Of a stretch of 64,000 bases of DNA, positions 56,642 to 64,000 are shown piece by piece (position 1 is the stretch's first letter; the number at the start of each line of letters is the position of its first letter). This stretch comes from Thalassovita sp. Its GTDB lineage: Bacteria > Pseudomonadota > Alphaproteobacteria > Rhodobacterales > Rhodobacteraceae. The stretch is from contig NZ_OY829290.1 in the NCBI RefSeq assembly GCF_963691685.1, positions 3,745,501-3,809,500 on the forward strand. The letters are read 5' to 3'. A program made the position numbers and the translations under genes. The notes under the pieces are model-generated. The model searched no databases. It was not told the origin of the DNA and saw nothing but the letters and a program-made list of their open reading frames with translations.

Positions 56642-56982
56642 AAGCTCATCTGCAAACCACCGGGCAGCGTCAGGAAATAGATCCGCTCACCATGGGCATC
56701 CATCGGGCCCTGCGGCTCCAGCCCGTTTTGGCGGGCCTCTGCAGCCATCGCATCTGCATCATCGACAACAAGCTGCAGCATGGTGCCTGCCGGCATCTCA
56801 TCGCTGGCATGCCAGAACTCAGCCCAGCTTTTTTCGTCATCTGTTGGGAATATCGTGCCCGGAAACCCCTCCGCCTCGGGGAAGTGTTTCGGGGAAAGGC
56901 CAAGGCCCCGGAGGGCCTTGGCAATGCCCTCGGCCTCAGCTTCTGGTGCCACATGGGCGAAGCGGAGGCCGAGCAAAGCCAT
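56626..56982 (-). CDS. VOC-like protein
   Basis: 118 residues, convergent with marR. A VOC-like beta-alpha-beta pattern is seen: LLGLRFAHVAPEAEAEGIAK, then TMLQLVVDDADAMAAEARQN and the end RIYFLTLPGGLQMSFQ. Metal ligands are incomplete. It starts one base from the ABC gene stop on the same strand, so it may be cotranscribed with the bzt operon. Function unknown. Confidence 0.75.
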   Translation of the reverse strand: MALLGLRFAHVAPEAEAEGIAKALRGLGLSPKHFPEAEGFPGTIFPTDDEKSWAEFWHASDEMPAGTMLQLVVDDADAMAAEARQNGLEPQGPMDAHGERIYFLTLPGGLQMSFQSKL

Positions 56983-56983
56983 C

Positions 56984-57775
56984 TTAGTGCCCCAGGATCT
57001 GGCTGAGGAACAGTTTGGTCCGATCGCTCTTCGGGTTGTTGAAGAACTCTTCCGGCTCGTTCTGTTCCACGATCTGGCCCTGGTCCATGAAGATCACGCG
57101 GTTGGCCACCTGACGGGCGAAGCCCATCTCGTGGGTCACGCAGAGCATGGTCATGCCCTCTTCGGCCAGTTCGATCATGGTGTCGAGCACCTCTTTGATC
57201 ATCTCTGGGTCAAGCGCCGAGGTGGGTTCGTCAAACAGCATGATGCGCGGCTTCATGCAGAGCGAGCGGGCAATCGCCACACGCTGCTGCTGACCACCGG
57301 ACAGCTGGCCCGGGTACTTGTTGGCCTGATCCGGGATTTTCACCTTCTCAAGGAAGTACATCGCCGTCTCAATCGCCTCTTTACGGGGCGTCTTGCGCAC
57401 CCAGATCGGGGCGAGGGTCAGGTTTTCCAGAATGGTCAGGTGCGGGAACAGGTTGAAGTGCTGGAAGCACATGCCAACTTCGGACCGGATCTTATCGATG
57501 TTTTTCAGATCCGAGGTCAGCTCAGTCCCGTCAACGATGATCCGCCCCGCCTGGTGTTCTTCCAGACGGTTGATGCAGCGAATCAGGGTCGATTTACCGG
57601 AGCCCGAGGGGCCAGCGATAACGATACGCTCGCCCTGGTTTACGGTCAGGTTGATGTCGCGCAGAACGTGGAACGCACCGTACCACTTGTTCATGTTCGA
57701 GATTTCAATCGCAACCTCATCCGAGACTTGCATCTTGGAGCGGTCGATATCGCGGTCTACAGCAAGATCAGACAT
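56984..57775 (-). CDS. bztD: Amino acid ABC transporter ATP-binding protein
   Basis: 263 residues. The ABC motifs are Walker A GPSGSGKST, signature LSGGQQQR, Walker B MLFDEPTSALD and switch CVTHEMGF. It is the GlnQ/AapP/BztD type of polar amino acid importer. The last gene of the four-gene transporter operon. The symbol follows the Rhodobacter capsulatus bztABCD layout. Confidence 0.9.
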   Translation of the reverse strand: MSDLAVDRDIDRSKMQVSDEVAIEISNMNKWYGAFHVLRDINLTVNQGERIVIAGPSGSGKSTLIRCINRLEEHQAGRIIVDGTELTSDLKNIDKIRSEVGMCFQHFNLFPHLTILENLTLAPIWVRKTPRKEAIETAMYFLEKVKIPDQANKYPGQLSGGQQQRVAIARSLCMKPRIMLFDEPTSALDPEMIKEVLDTMIELAEEGMTMLCVTHEMGFARQVANRVIFMDQGQIVEQNEPEEFFNNPKSDRTKLFLSQILGH

Positions 57776-57787
57776 ATCATGATCTCC

Positions 57788-59116
57788 TTAGTGATGGTCA
57801 GTTCTGAGCTTGCGCTCAAGATACATGGAGTAGCGGGACATGGAGAAACAGAAGATGAAGAACAGCACAGCAATGAAGCCGTAGAGTTCCCAGACAATCC
57901 CGTTCCAATTGGAGTCCGCGCGGATGGCGTTGGTCAGGTTCAGCGGGTCAAACAGGCCGATCACCGACACCAGCGTGGTGTCTTTGAAAACGCCGATGAA
58001 GGTCGACACGATCCCAGGGATCGAGATCTTCAGCGCCTGCGGCATGATGATCAGGCGCTGTGCCTGCCAGTAGTTCAGACCAAGCGAGTCGGCCCCTTCG
58101 TACTGGCCTTTCGGCAAAGCGGCCAAACCACCCCGGATCACCTCGGCCATATAGGCCGATGCAAACAGAGTCACCATGATGAACACGCGCATGATGATGT
58201 CAAAATCCGTACCCGGAGGCATGAAGATGTTGAGCAGCGTCGATGCGACGAACAACAGGGTGATCAGCGGTACACCACGGATGAACTCGATGAAGCCAAC
58301 GCAAAGCGATTTGACGATCATCAGATCCGACTGACGGCCAAGCGCCAGAACGATCCCGATCGGCAGCGACAGGCCAATGGCCACAACCCCGATGGTGATC
58401 GACAGCATGAAGCCACCAAACTTACGGCTTTCGACCGGCTCCAGGCCCAGCGGGATGATATCCGCCAGCAGCCCCGCAACAGGGGATGCAAGGAAGAGCC
58501 ACCAGAGGATTGCAGCGGCGACCGATCCAATCACGGCAGCTAGGCTGCCCGCGACCCCATCGATGACACGATAGGCGGCATAGCCCACACCGAAACCAGC
58601 GGCGACGGCGATGGGCGACCAGATCGACCCGCCCCACAGCAGGAACGGCAGCAGGAAGGGATAGGCCATGCTGAGGTAGATCAGCTTGCCCGGGACCTTG
58701 TCTGCAAACAGAACCGGTGCCAGTGCCACGATCAACAGAACAAAGGCCAGAACCGGACGCCAGCGCAGATCGGCTGTGCCTTCTTCCGAACCGTTCGGGT
58801 AGAAGCCGAACATCAGCTGCTCCCAACGTTCCGAGATCACGCCCCAGCAGGCGCCTGCCAGATGGCCTTCACGGCCCATGTTGTGCAGGATTTCCCGGCA
58901 CTCATTCAGCGACCCTGCCGCCCAAGTGGGCACCATCGCCCAGGAGAGCAGACCATAGAGGGTGTAGAAGATGAACACCCCCGAGATCACTGTCAGGATC
59001 GAGTTCCAGACGCCCGAGAACAGGTTCTCACGCAACCAGCCGACAACCCCAACCGAGCTTGCTGGCGGATCTTGTTCCGGCAGCATCTCAGTGCGAACAA
59101 AAGATACGTCGCTCAT
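57788..59116 (-). CDS. bztC: Amino acid ABC transporter permease, second subunit
   Basis: 442 residues with multiple membrane segments; the long N-terminal extension is typical of BztC/AapM. The core has the HisM-type permease motif (LCVGFIEFIRGVPLITLLFV ... GLAALPKGQYEGADSLGLNY). It pairs with the bztB product to form the membrane channel. It starts 2 bases after bztB. Confidence 0.9.
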   Translation of the reverse strand: MSDVSFVRTEMLPEQDPPASSVGVVGWLRENLFSGVWNSILTVISGVFIFYTLYGLLSWAMVPTWAAGSLNECREILHNMGREGHLAGACWGVISERWEQLMFGFYPNGSEEGTADLRWRPVLAFVLLIVALAPVLFADKVPGKLIYLSMAYPFLLPFLLWGGSIWSPIAVAAGFGVGYAAYRVIDGVAGSLAAVIGSVAAAILWWLFLASPVAGLLADIIPLGLEPVESRKFGGFMLSITIGVVAIGLSLPIGIVLALGRQSDLMIVKSLCVGFIEFIRGVPLITLLFVASTLLNIFMPPGTDFDIIMRVFIMVTLFASAYMAEVIRGGLAALPKGQYEGADSLGLNYWQAQRLIIMPQALKISIPGIVSTFIGVFKDTTLVSVIGLFDPLNLTNAIRADSNWNGIVWELYGFIAVLFFIFCFSMSRYSMYLERKLRTDHH

Positions 59117-59117
59117 A

Positions 59118-60386
59118 TTACCGCTCCACCAGTTTGACGCTGTTGTTGTACCAGTTCATGACCATCGAGATCAGCAGGCTGATTGCCAGATAGATGCTCA
59201 TGCCCATCAGAACGGTTTCAAGCTCACGGCCGGTCTGGTTCAGCGTCACGCCCATTAGCGTGCCGGTCAGATCCATATAGCCCACCGCAATTGCCAGCGA
59301 AGAGTTCTTGGTCAGGTTCAGGTAGTTCGAAATCAGCGGCGGGATGATGACCCGCAGCGCCTGCGGCAGGATCACCAGGCTCATCGTCCGGTTGGGACGC
59401 AGACCCAGTGCCGACGCGGCTTCGGTCTGACCCTTGGAGATCGCAAGGATACCTGCACGCACGATTTCAGCGATAAAGGCTGCCGTATAAAGCGACAGAG
59501 CCAACCACAGCGCAATCAACGAGTTACGCATGTGAATGCCACCTTTGAAGTTGAAGCCTTTCAGCTCCGGGTAGCCAAGGTGGAAGCCCAGTGCGATCAG
59601 CACAGCGCCGGTCGGGATCACAACAGCGCCCAGGCTCAGGTACCAGGTGGTCGGACGATCACCGGTGCTTTCCTGAATCGCATCTGCGCGGGTTTTGATC
59701 TTGCGACGGATGAACAGGCCAATGAACAGCGCTGCCAGAACCGCAATCAGATCCAGCGAGATGTCAAACCGCAGGCTGTGTTCGCCAAACAGGTGGATGT
59801 TGCCAAGGCTGTTGGAAAACAGCGGCTCGGGCACATACACACCACGGTTGGTGATGGCCACACTGTCTGCCAGATTCATGGTCGCCTCGGGGGTTTCGCC
59901 CCGGAACGCCCGCGGTGCCGGCAACGTTTCGATCAGGATCGCCATGATGAACACGATCCACAACAGCAGCGGCACGTTGCGGAACATTTCAACATAGATC
60001 GTCATCAAACGCGAGATGAGCCAGTTTTTGGAAAGGCGCAGAACGCCGATAATCACACCCAGAATAGTGGCCGTGATACAGCCCAGTACCGCCACCAGCA
60101 GCGTGTTCAGGATGCCAACAAAGGCAGCACGCAGGTGGGTGGCCTGGGAATCATATTCGATAAGACGTTGGTTGATATCATAGCCTGCCGGTTCGCTGAG
60201 GAAACGGAAGCTAGGTTCTTTGCCAAGCGCCTGAAGGTTCTGGGCGGTGTTGGAAATCAGCCAGCCGATCAGAACCATGAAGCCGATCATCGCGATGACC
60301 TGGATGGTCAACGAGCGATACCGGGTGTCGTAAATCAGCATAGATAGCCGAAACGACTCCTTCGGAGGGTCGGTGAGTGTTGTCAT
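59118..60386 (-). CDS. bztB: Amino acid ABC transporter permease, first subunit
   Basis: 422 residues. It has an N-terminal extension with a membrane segment (IQVIAMIGFMVLIGWLIS), a periplasmic part and the HisM-type permease core (IYVEMFRNVPLLLWIVFIMA ... GILAISKGQTEAASALGLRP). Both permeases are about 420-440 residues, the length of BztB/BztC or AapQ/AapM and not of the short HisM type. Confidence 0.9.
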   Translation of the reverse strand: MTTLTDPPKESFRLSMLIYDTRYRSLTIQVIAMIGFMVLIGWLISNTAQNLQALGKEPSFRFLSEPAGYDINQRLIEYDSQATHLRAAFVGILNTLLVAVLGCITATILGVIIGVLRLSKNWLISRLMTIYVEMFRNVPLLLWIVFIMAILIETLPAPRAFRGETPEATMNLADSVAITNRGVYVPEPLFSNSLGNIHLFGEHSLRFDISLDLIAVLAALFIGLFIRRKIKTRADAIQESTGDRPTTWYLSLGAVVIPTGAVLIALGFHLGYPELKGFNFKGGIHMRNSLIALWLALSLYTAAFIAEIVRAGILAISKGQTEAASALGLRPNRTMSLVILPQALRVIIPPLISNYLNLTKNSSLAIAVGYMDLTGTLMGVTLNQTGRELETVLMGMSIYLAISLLISMVMNWYNNSVKLVER

Positions 60387-60473
60387 TTGGGATGTCCCCG
60401 TCTGTCGACCTTGTTGTTTTCACTGGCCTTTTTTTGCGGCCTATTGGTCGAACTTTTACCTGTCAGTTAGTCA

Positions 60474-60499
60474 AAGGGCGCGGCCTTGGCCGCGCCCTT
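60474..60499 (-). promoter_or_regulatory. Strong intercistronic hairpin between bztA and bztB
   Basis: A 12-bp perfect stem AAGGGCGCGGCC / GGCCGCGCCCTT with a two-base (effectively four-base) loop, 15 bases after the bztA stop, followed by TTTGACTAAC on the minus strand. Such elements reduce read-through and stabilise the binding protein mRNA. Confidence 0.7.
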
Positions 60500-60514
60500 C
60501 ATTACCAGATGTCC

Positions 60515-61531
60515 TTAACGGAACGGCGGCGAGTACAGCAGACCGCCGTCTTTGTAGGAAGCGTTCAGACCGCGCGACAGGGCGATCGGGGTTGCTTCAC
60601 CGATGTTCTTCTCGAACAGCTCACCGTAGTTACCGCCGGCGGCGATTGCTTTAACGGCCCAGTCAGCTTCCAGACCCAGCATTTCGCCCAGGGTACCCTC
60701 GGTGCCCAGCAGACGGTTGGTTTCCGGAACGTCGGTGCCAGCTGCCAGCTCAGCGATGTTGGCCGAGGTTACACCCAGCTCTTCAGCCGAGATCAGCGCG
60801 TTCAGGGTCCAGCGTACAACGTCACCCCATTCGTGGTCACCGTGGCGGACCAGCGGGCCCAGCGGCTCTTTCGAGATGATTTCGGGCAGAACAACGTGGT
60901 CACCAGGTGCTTCGAAGGTGGCGCGGGTAGCGGCCAGGCCCGAAGCGTCGGTGGTGTATACGTCACATGCGCCAGCCAGGTACTGCTGCTGTGCTTCTGC
61001 GTTGGTTTCGATCGGAACCGGCTCGTAGCTGATGTTGTTTGCGCGGAAGAAGTCCGCCAGGTTCAGCTCGGTGGTGGTACCAGTCTGGATACAAACGGTG
61101 GCGCCGTCCAGTTCCTTGGCCGAGGATACACCCAGCTCTTTCGGAACCATGAAGCCCTGACCGTCGTAGTAGTTCACGCCAACGAATTCGAACTTCAGGT
61201 CGACATCGCGCGAGAAGGTCCAGGTGGTGTTACGCGCCAGCATGTCGATCTCGCCGGAGGCCAGAGCGGTGAAGCGGGTTTTACCGGTGGTGGGAACGAA
61301 TTCAACTGCCTGAGCGTCGCCCAGTACAGCTGCTGCAACGGCGCGGCATACGCCAACGTCGAAGCCATCCCAGTTGCCGTTTGCGTCAGGCGCTGCGAAA
61401 CCAACCAGACCAGTGGTCACGCCGCAGTTCAGCTTGCCGCGTGCTTTCACGTCGTCGAGGGTCCCGGCTGCTGCGGCACCGGCTGCCAGGCCAGCAACGG
61501 TCAGCGCGCCAAGAAATACGGATTTTTTCAT
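60515..61531 (-). CDS. bztA: Periplasmic glutamate/aspartate-type binding protein
   Basis: 338 residues with a signal peptide (MKKSVFLGALTVAGLAAGAAAA). The type is SBP_bac_3: GKLNCGVTTGLVGFAAPDAN ... FDVGVCRAVAAAVLGDA, SGEIDMLARNTTWTFSRDVD and CIQTGTTTELNL. It is the large (about 340 residue) BztA/AapJ group for glutamate, glutamine, aspartate and asparagine. It is the first gene of the operon; a hairpin after it sets its higher level. Confidence 0.93.
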   Translation of the reverse strand: MKKSVFLGALTVAGLAAGAAAAGTLDDVKARGKLNCGVTTGLVGFAAPDANGNWDGFDVGVCRAVAAAVLGDAQAVEFVPTTGKTRFTALASGEIDMLARNTTWTFSRDVDLKFEFVGVNYYDGQGFMVPKELGVSSAKELDGATVCIQTGTTTELNLADFFRANNISYEPVPIETNAEAQQQYLAGACDVYTTDASGLAATRATFEAPGDHVVLPEIISKEPLGPLVRHGDHEWGDVVRWTLNALISAEELGVTSANIAELAAGTDVPETNRLLGTEGTLGEMLGLEADWAVKAIAAGGNYGELFEKNIGEATPIALSRGLNASYKDGGLLYSPPFR

Positions 61532-61740
61532 GTTTACCTCTTCCTGATTATCCGCCCTGTTGATGGACGGTTATGCTTCGGCCCCGGTTCGGGCCGAGGG
61601 CGATAAAGCCGGGGGCAGCCCCGGCAATGTCGAAACATTGGGCGGATTCATCGCAAAAGGTCAACCCGAAGATCACAAAAACCGAAGCATTCGTATAGTT
61701 TCCCCCAGGGAAACGGGAAAAAGTGCTGCAAATACAGGGG
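61532..61740 (-). promoter_or_regulatory. Gap before bztA, promoter region
   Basis: 209 bases without a gene. It contains two hairpins: GCCGGGG-GCAG-CCCCGGC at 61610..61627 and GTTTCCC-CCA-GGGAAAC at 61698..61714. These may end the ATP12 operon and/or form a leader of bztA. No clear -35/-10 pair can be chosen. Confidence 0.4.
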
Positions 61741-62445
61741 TCAGCTGAGGTCGAAGAATCGTTTCGCGTGAAGAAATTCACTTTTCTTCACAGCAGCTTG
61801 TTCCGCCGCTTCTTCGTCAACGCCCCACTGCTCTTCCTGCCAGGTTTCGTCAATCCGCGACAAGGCCCAAATTGCGTCAATCTCCTGTTGGTTGAACGCC
61901 GCTGCAAAGGCTAGAACGAGGGAGCCTGAAATGCCAACGAGATCATGGAAGCCAGCCAACTTAAAGTTGTTCATTTCGTGAACGCGCGCCGCCAAGATGT
62001 CCAATGCGGCTTGATCCTGCGCGACATGCATCACGCCCGATCCAATCGCCAGACGGGCGCCCAATTCGGCCTCAGCCCAATCCAGCATCGGATCCCAGGC
62101 CGCGGCCTGACGGCTGATCAATTCCTGCGGAGATGTGGCGCGATAGCACAGAAGATCCGTGCCCCCATATTCCGCCAGCATGTCTGCGACCTCAGCCTGC
62201 TGTGTGGCGACCTTGTCCAGCGCCGAATTCGCTGTCCGGGTAAAGGGCATTTTGGCTGGATCTACTTCGCCTTCTTGGGCGTCCCATTCAGCCGCAATGG
62301 CCTCAGCCAACCCTTTGGTGGGGAGAATCACCTGCGTTTTGGCCGGGGTCCGCACCGGGCGACCATCCAACTCGACCCGGAAACCTCCCTCAACCTCGGC
62401 AACGGTGGCCTCTTTCCAGAAGCGTTTTGGCTTCATGATGCTCAT
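61741..62445 (-). CDS. ATP12-family chaperone
   Basis: 234 residues. It has the ATP12 signature: MKPKRFWKEATVAEVEGGFR, RPVRTPAKTQVILPTKGLAEAI, EWDAQEGEVDPAKMPFTRTANSALDKV and GTDLLCYRATSPQEL. ATP12 binds the F1-ATPase alpha subunit before assembly. The gene overlaps the HAD gene stop (ATGA). Confidence 0.94.
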   Translation of the reverse strand: MSIMKPKRFWKEATVAEVEGGFRVELDGRPVRTPAKTQVILPTKGLAEAIAAEWDAQEGEVDPAKMPFTRTANSALDKVATQQAEVADMLAEYGGTDLLCYRATSPQELISRQAAAWDPMLDWAEAELGARLAIGSGVMHVAQDQAALDILAARVHEMNNFKLAGFHDLVGISGSLVLAFAAAFNQQEIDAIWALSRIDETWQEEQWGVDEEAAEQAAVKKSEFLHAKRFFDLS

Positions 62446-63128
62446 TTATCGCTCTCCCAAATCTGCGCAATCACCTGCGGCAAAGCGCGAAAGTCACTGA
62501 TGACATGATCCGCCAAGGGCGCCAGTCGCGCCGTGTCGTGATAGCCCCATTCAACGGCAATTGCCGAAACCCCTGCGGCGCGGGCCATTTCCATGTCAAA
62601 CACCGTATCGCCAATCATCACGGCCTGCTCCGGGGCCAGGCCCATTTCGGCCAGTGCCGTTTCGATCATCGCCGGATGCGGCTTGGAGGGGTGATGGTCT
62701 GCGACCTGCTGGGTCAGGAACATCTTTTCCAACCCATGCCCCGCCAACAGGGCATCCAGTCCACGGCGGGATTTCCCTGTGGCGATTCCCAACAGGTAGT
62801 GATCCACCGCCGCCAATTCTTCCAACACCTGCCGGGCATGGGGGTAAAACGGCGAGGATTGTGCCGATCCCTGCGCGGCCCTGATCTGCATATAGGCCTG
62901 TTTGTACCCCTCGACGACCGCGGCCTGATCCGCCGCGGATAGCGCCGGCGCCAGCTGCGCCACGGCAACCGGCAGGGACAGCCCCACGATGCTCAGCGTC
63001 TCTTCACGGCTGGGGGCCGCCAGATCCATCGCCTCAAACGACCGGGTCATGGAGGCGACAATATGGGCCTGACTGTCAACCAGCGTGCCATCCACATCAA
63101 AGAGGATCAGCCGCAGATCAGCGCTCAT
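62442..63128 (-). CDS. HAD-family hydrolase, phosphoglycolate phosphatase-like
   Basis: 228 residues. Motif I is LILFDVDGTLVDSQ, the cap domain is alpha-helical, motif II is LLGIATGKSRRGL, motif III K in HPSKPHPAMI, motif IV MIGDTVFDMEMARAAG. The substrate is a small phosphate ester but unknown. Overlaps rluC by four bases (ATGA). Confidence 0.9.
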   Translation of the reverse strand: MSADLRLILFDVDGTLVDSQAHIVASMTRSFEAMDLAAPSREETLSIVGLSLPVAVAQLAPALSAADQAAVVEGYKQAYMQIRAAQGSAQSSPFYPHARQVLEELAAVDHYLLGIATGKSRRGLDALLAGHGLEKMFLTQQVADHHPSKPHPAMIETALAEMGLAPEQAVMIGDTVFDMEMARAAGVSAIAVEWGYHDTARLAPLADHVISDFRALPQVIAQIWESDK

Positions 63129-64000
63129 CTGAGGCCCTCAAACGGGTCGTGTTCGATCAGGTCTTCGGACCAGCCCAGCGTTTCCCAGCTGTGCGCCATA
63201 TGTTCAGGCAAAGGCGCTTCGATCGATGTCACCTTGCCGGTCACCGGATGCTCAAACTGCATTTGGCGCGCGTGCAGGTGCAGCTTCTTCGAAATGGCAC
63301 CACCCAGCTGAGCGCCCCAACCGTCGCCCAGATTTTCCTGACCCGAGCCACCGTATTTGCCATCCCCGATGATCGGGTGGCCAATCTCAGCCATATGCGC
63401 ACGCAGCTGATGGGTGCGGCCGGTCACCGGCTCCATCGCAACCCAGGCCGCGCGCCCCGCCACACGGTAAAGCGTGGCATAAAGCGTATGCGCCCGTTTG
63501 GCGCCATCGGTCCGGTCCACATCACGCGGGTGCACGCAGATCATCTTCTCACCTTCGCCGTGGCGGCCATGACCCGGCGCTTTCACCAGACCATATTTCA
63601 CCTCACCCAGATAGGGGGTCGGCACTCCGGCAACCAACGCCCAATAGATCTTGCGCGTTTGTTTGTGACGGATCGCACCGGTCAGGGCCTGCGCAATCTG
63701 ACGGGTCCGCGCCAGCAGCAATACGCCCGAAGTGTCCTTATCGAGGCGATGCACCAGCCGCGGTTTTTCCTCAAACCCAAACTTCAGCGCCTCAGCCAGA
63801 CCATCTACATGACGTTTCTGCTTGCTGCCGCCCTGGGTCGGCAGGCCCGCCGGTTTGTTGATCGCGATGATATGGTCATCACGGTAGATCACAGAGGACT
63901 GGATCAGCTTTTCATCCGCTGGCGAAATCTTGGGTTTGGCAGGTTCAGCGGGCTGTTCCCCCGCCTCTGGCAGCGGCGGAATACGCACGGTCTGACCGGT
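63125..64000 (-). CDS. rluC: Large subunit rRNA pseudouridine synthase RluC-like (5' end outside window)
   Basis: The frame is open to the right edge; the visible part starts ...TGQTVRIPPLPEAG, the end of the S4 region. The GTG at 63988 is not a true start. The catalytic motif is RLVHRLDKDTSGVLLLA (Asp active), followed by RKIYWALVAG, VTGRTHQLRAHM and HLHARQMQF. It makes pseudouridines in 23S rRNA. The N-terminal S4 domain lies in the next sequence. Confidence 0.92.
   Translation of the reverse strand, partial: TGQTVRIPPLPEAGEQPAEPAKPKISPADEKLIQSSVIYRDDHIIAINKPAGLPTQGGSKQKRHVDGLAEALKFGFEEKPRLVHRLDKDTSGVLLLARTRQIAQALTGAIRHKQTRKIYWALVAGVPTPYLGEVKYGLVKAPGHGRHGEGEKMICVHPRDVDRTDGAKRAHTLYATLYRVAGRAAWVAMEPVTGRTHQLRAHMAEIGHPIIGDGKYGGSGQENLGDGWGAQLGGAISKKLHLHARQMQFEHPVTGKVTSIEAPLPEHMAHSWETLGWSEDLIEHDPFEGLR

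Noticed and set aside
56780..58543. A 587-codon plus-strand open frame opposite bztC and bztD
   Set aside because: Low-complexity His/Gln/Asp-rich translation, no ribosome site, and two well supported ABC transporter genes on the other strand.
60377..61606. A 409-codon plus-strand open frame opposite bztA
   Set aside because: Same reason: antisense shadow of a highly biased gene with a clear signal peptide and binding protein motifs.

Overview
The window looks like a chromosome segment of a marine alphaproteobacterium of the Roseobacter group (Rhodobacterales). The basis is the high G+C, the bzt-type glutamate/aspartate ABC transporter, an ATP12 chaperone gene, and the rpmH-rnpA-yidD / yidC-MOSC-engB-argB neighbourhood. 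I infer this from gene content and no database search was run.

Positions 1 to about 39390 are one prophage whose far end lies outside the window. Its integrase (37953..39221) sits at the 3' end of a tRNA-Arg gene (39391..39467), the probable attachment site. From 20132 down to 1 the minus strand carries a head and tail module in exactly the lambda order: Nu1, A, W, B, C with nested Nu3, D, E, FI-like, FII-like, Z-like, U, V, G/GT, H, M, L, K, I, J. The lambda-type G/GT minus-1 frameshift is preserved, with an in-frame GGGAAAC slippery heptamer. From 27757 down to 20421 an early operon on the same strand carries a Cro/CII-like regulator, an O-like initiator with an iteron array inside its coding sequence, SSB, a MazG-like protein, an FtsK-gamma/GapR fusion, a DUF1064 nuclease-like protein and a methyltransferase. 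The repressor (27844..28158) is divergent. Its probable operators (ATCTAAATT-type palindromes) recur 2 kb away between 28994..29674 and 29828..30343.

From 28295 to 37914 lies an accessory region. It holds an Xre-type regulator convergent with a GNAT-like protein, small membrane proteins, a DHH phosphoesterase, a Lar-like zinc ribbon protein, a C5 cytosine methyltransferase gene broken by one in-frame TAA, a small regulator operon with GGGGCA palindromes, and a convergent pair of membrane proteins (pentapeptide-repeat and coiled-coil) next to the integrase.

Positions 39391 to 64000 are host core genome: a sensor kinase, a TVP38-flavoprotein reductase pair, rpmH-rnpA-yidD, two DUF1127-like small genes, a glyoxalase-like gene, a lipoprotein, ttcA, a GGDEF/EAL protein, yidC-MOSC-engB, an SDR gene, argB followed by an Fe-S protein gene and a SixA-like phosphatase gene, an EamA transporter divergent from its probable MarR regulator, the bztABCD uptake operon, and rluC-HAD-ATP12.

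No lysis genes are visible in the prophage; they probably lie beyond position 1.
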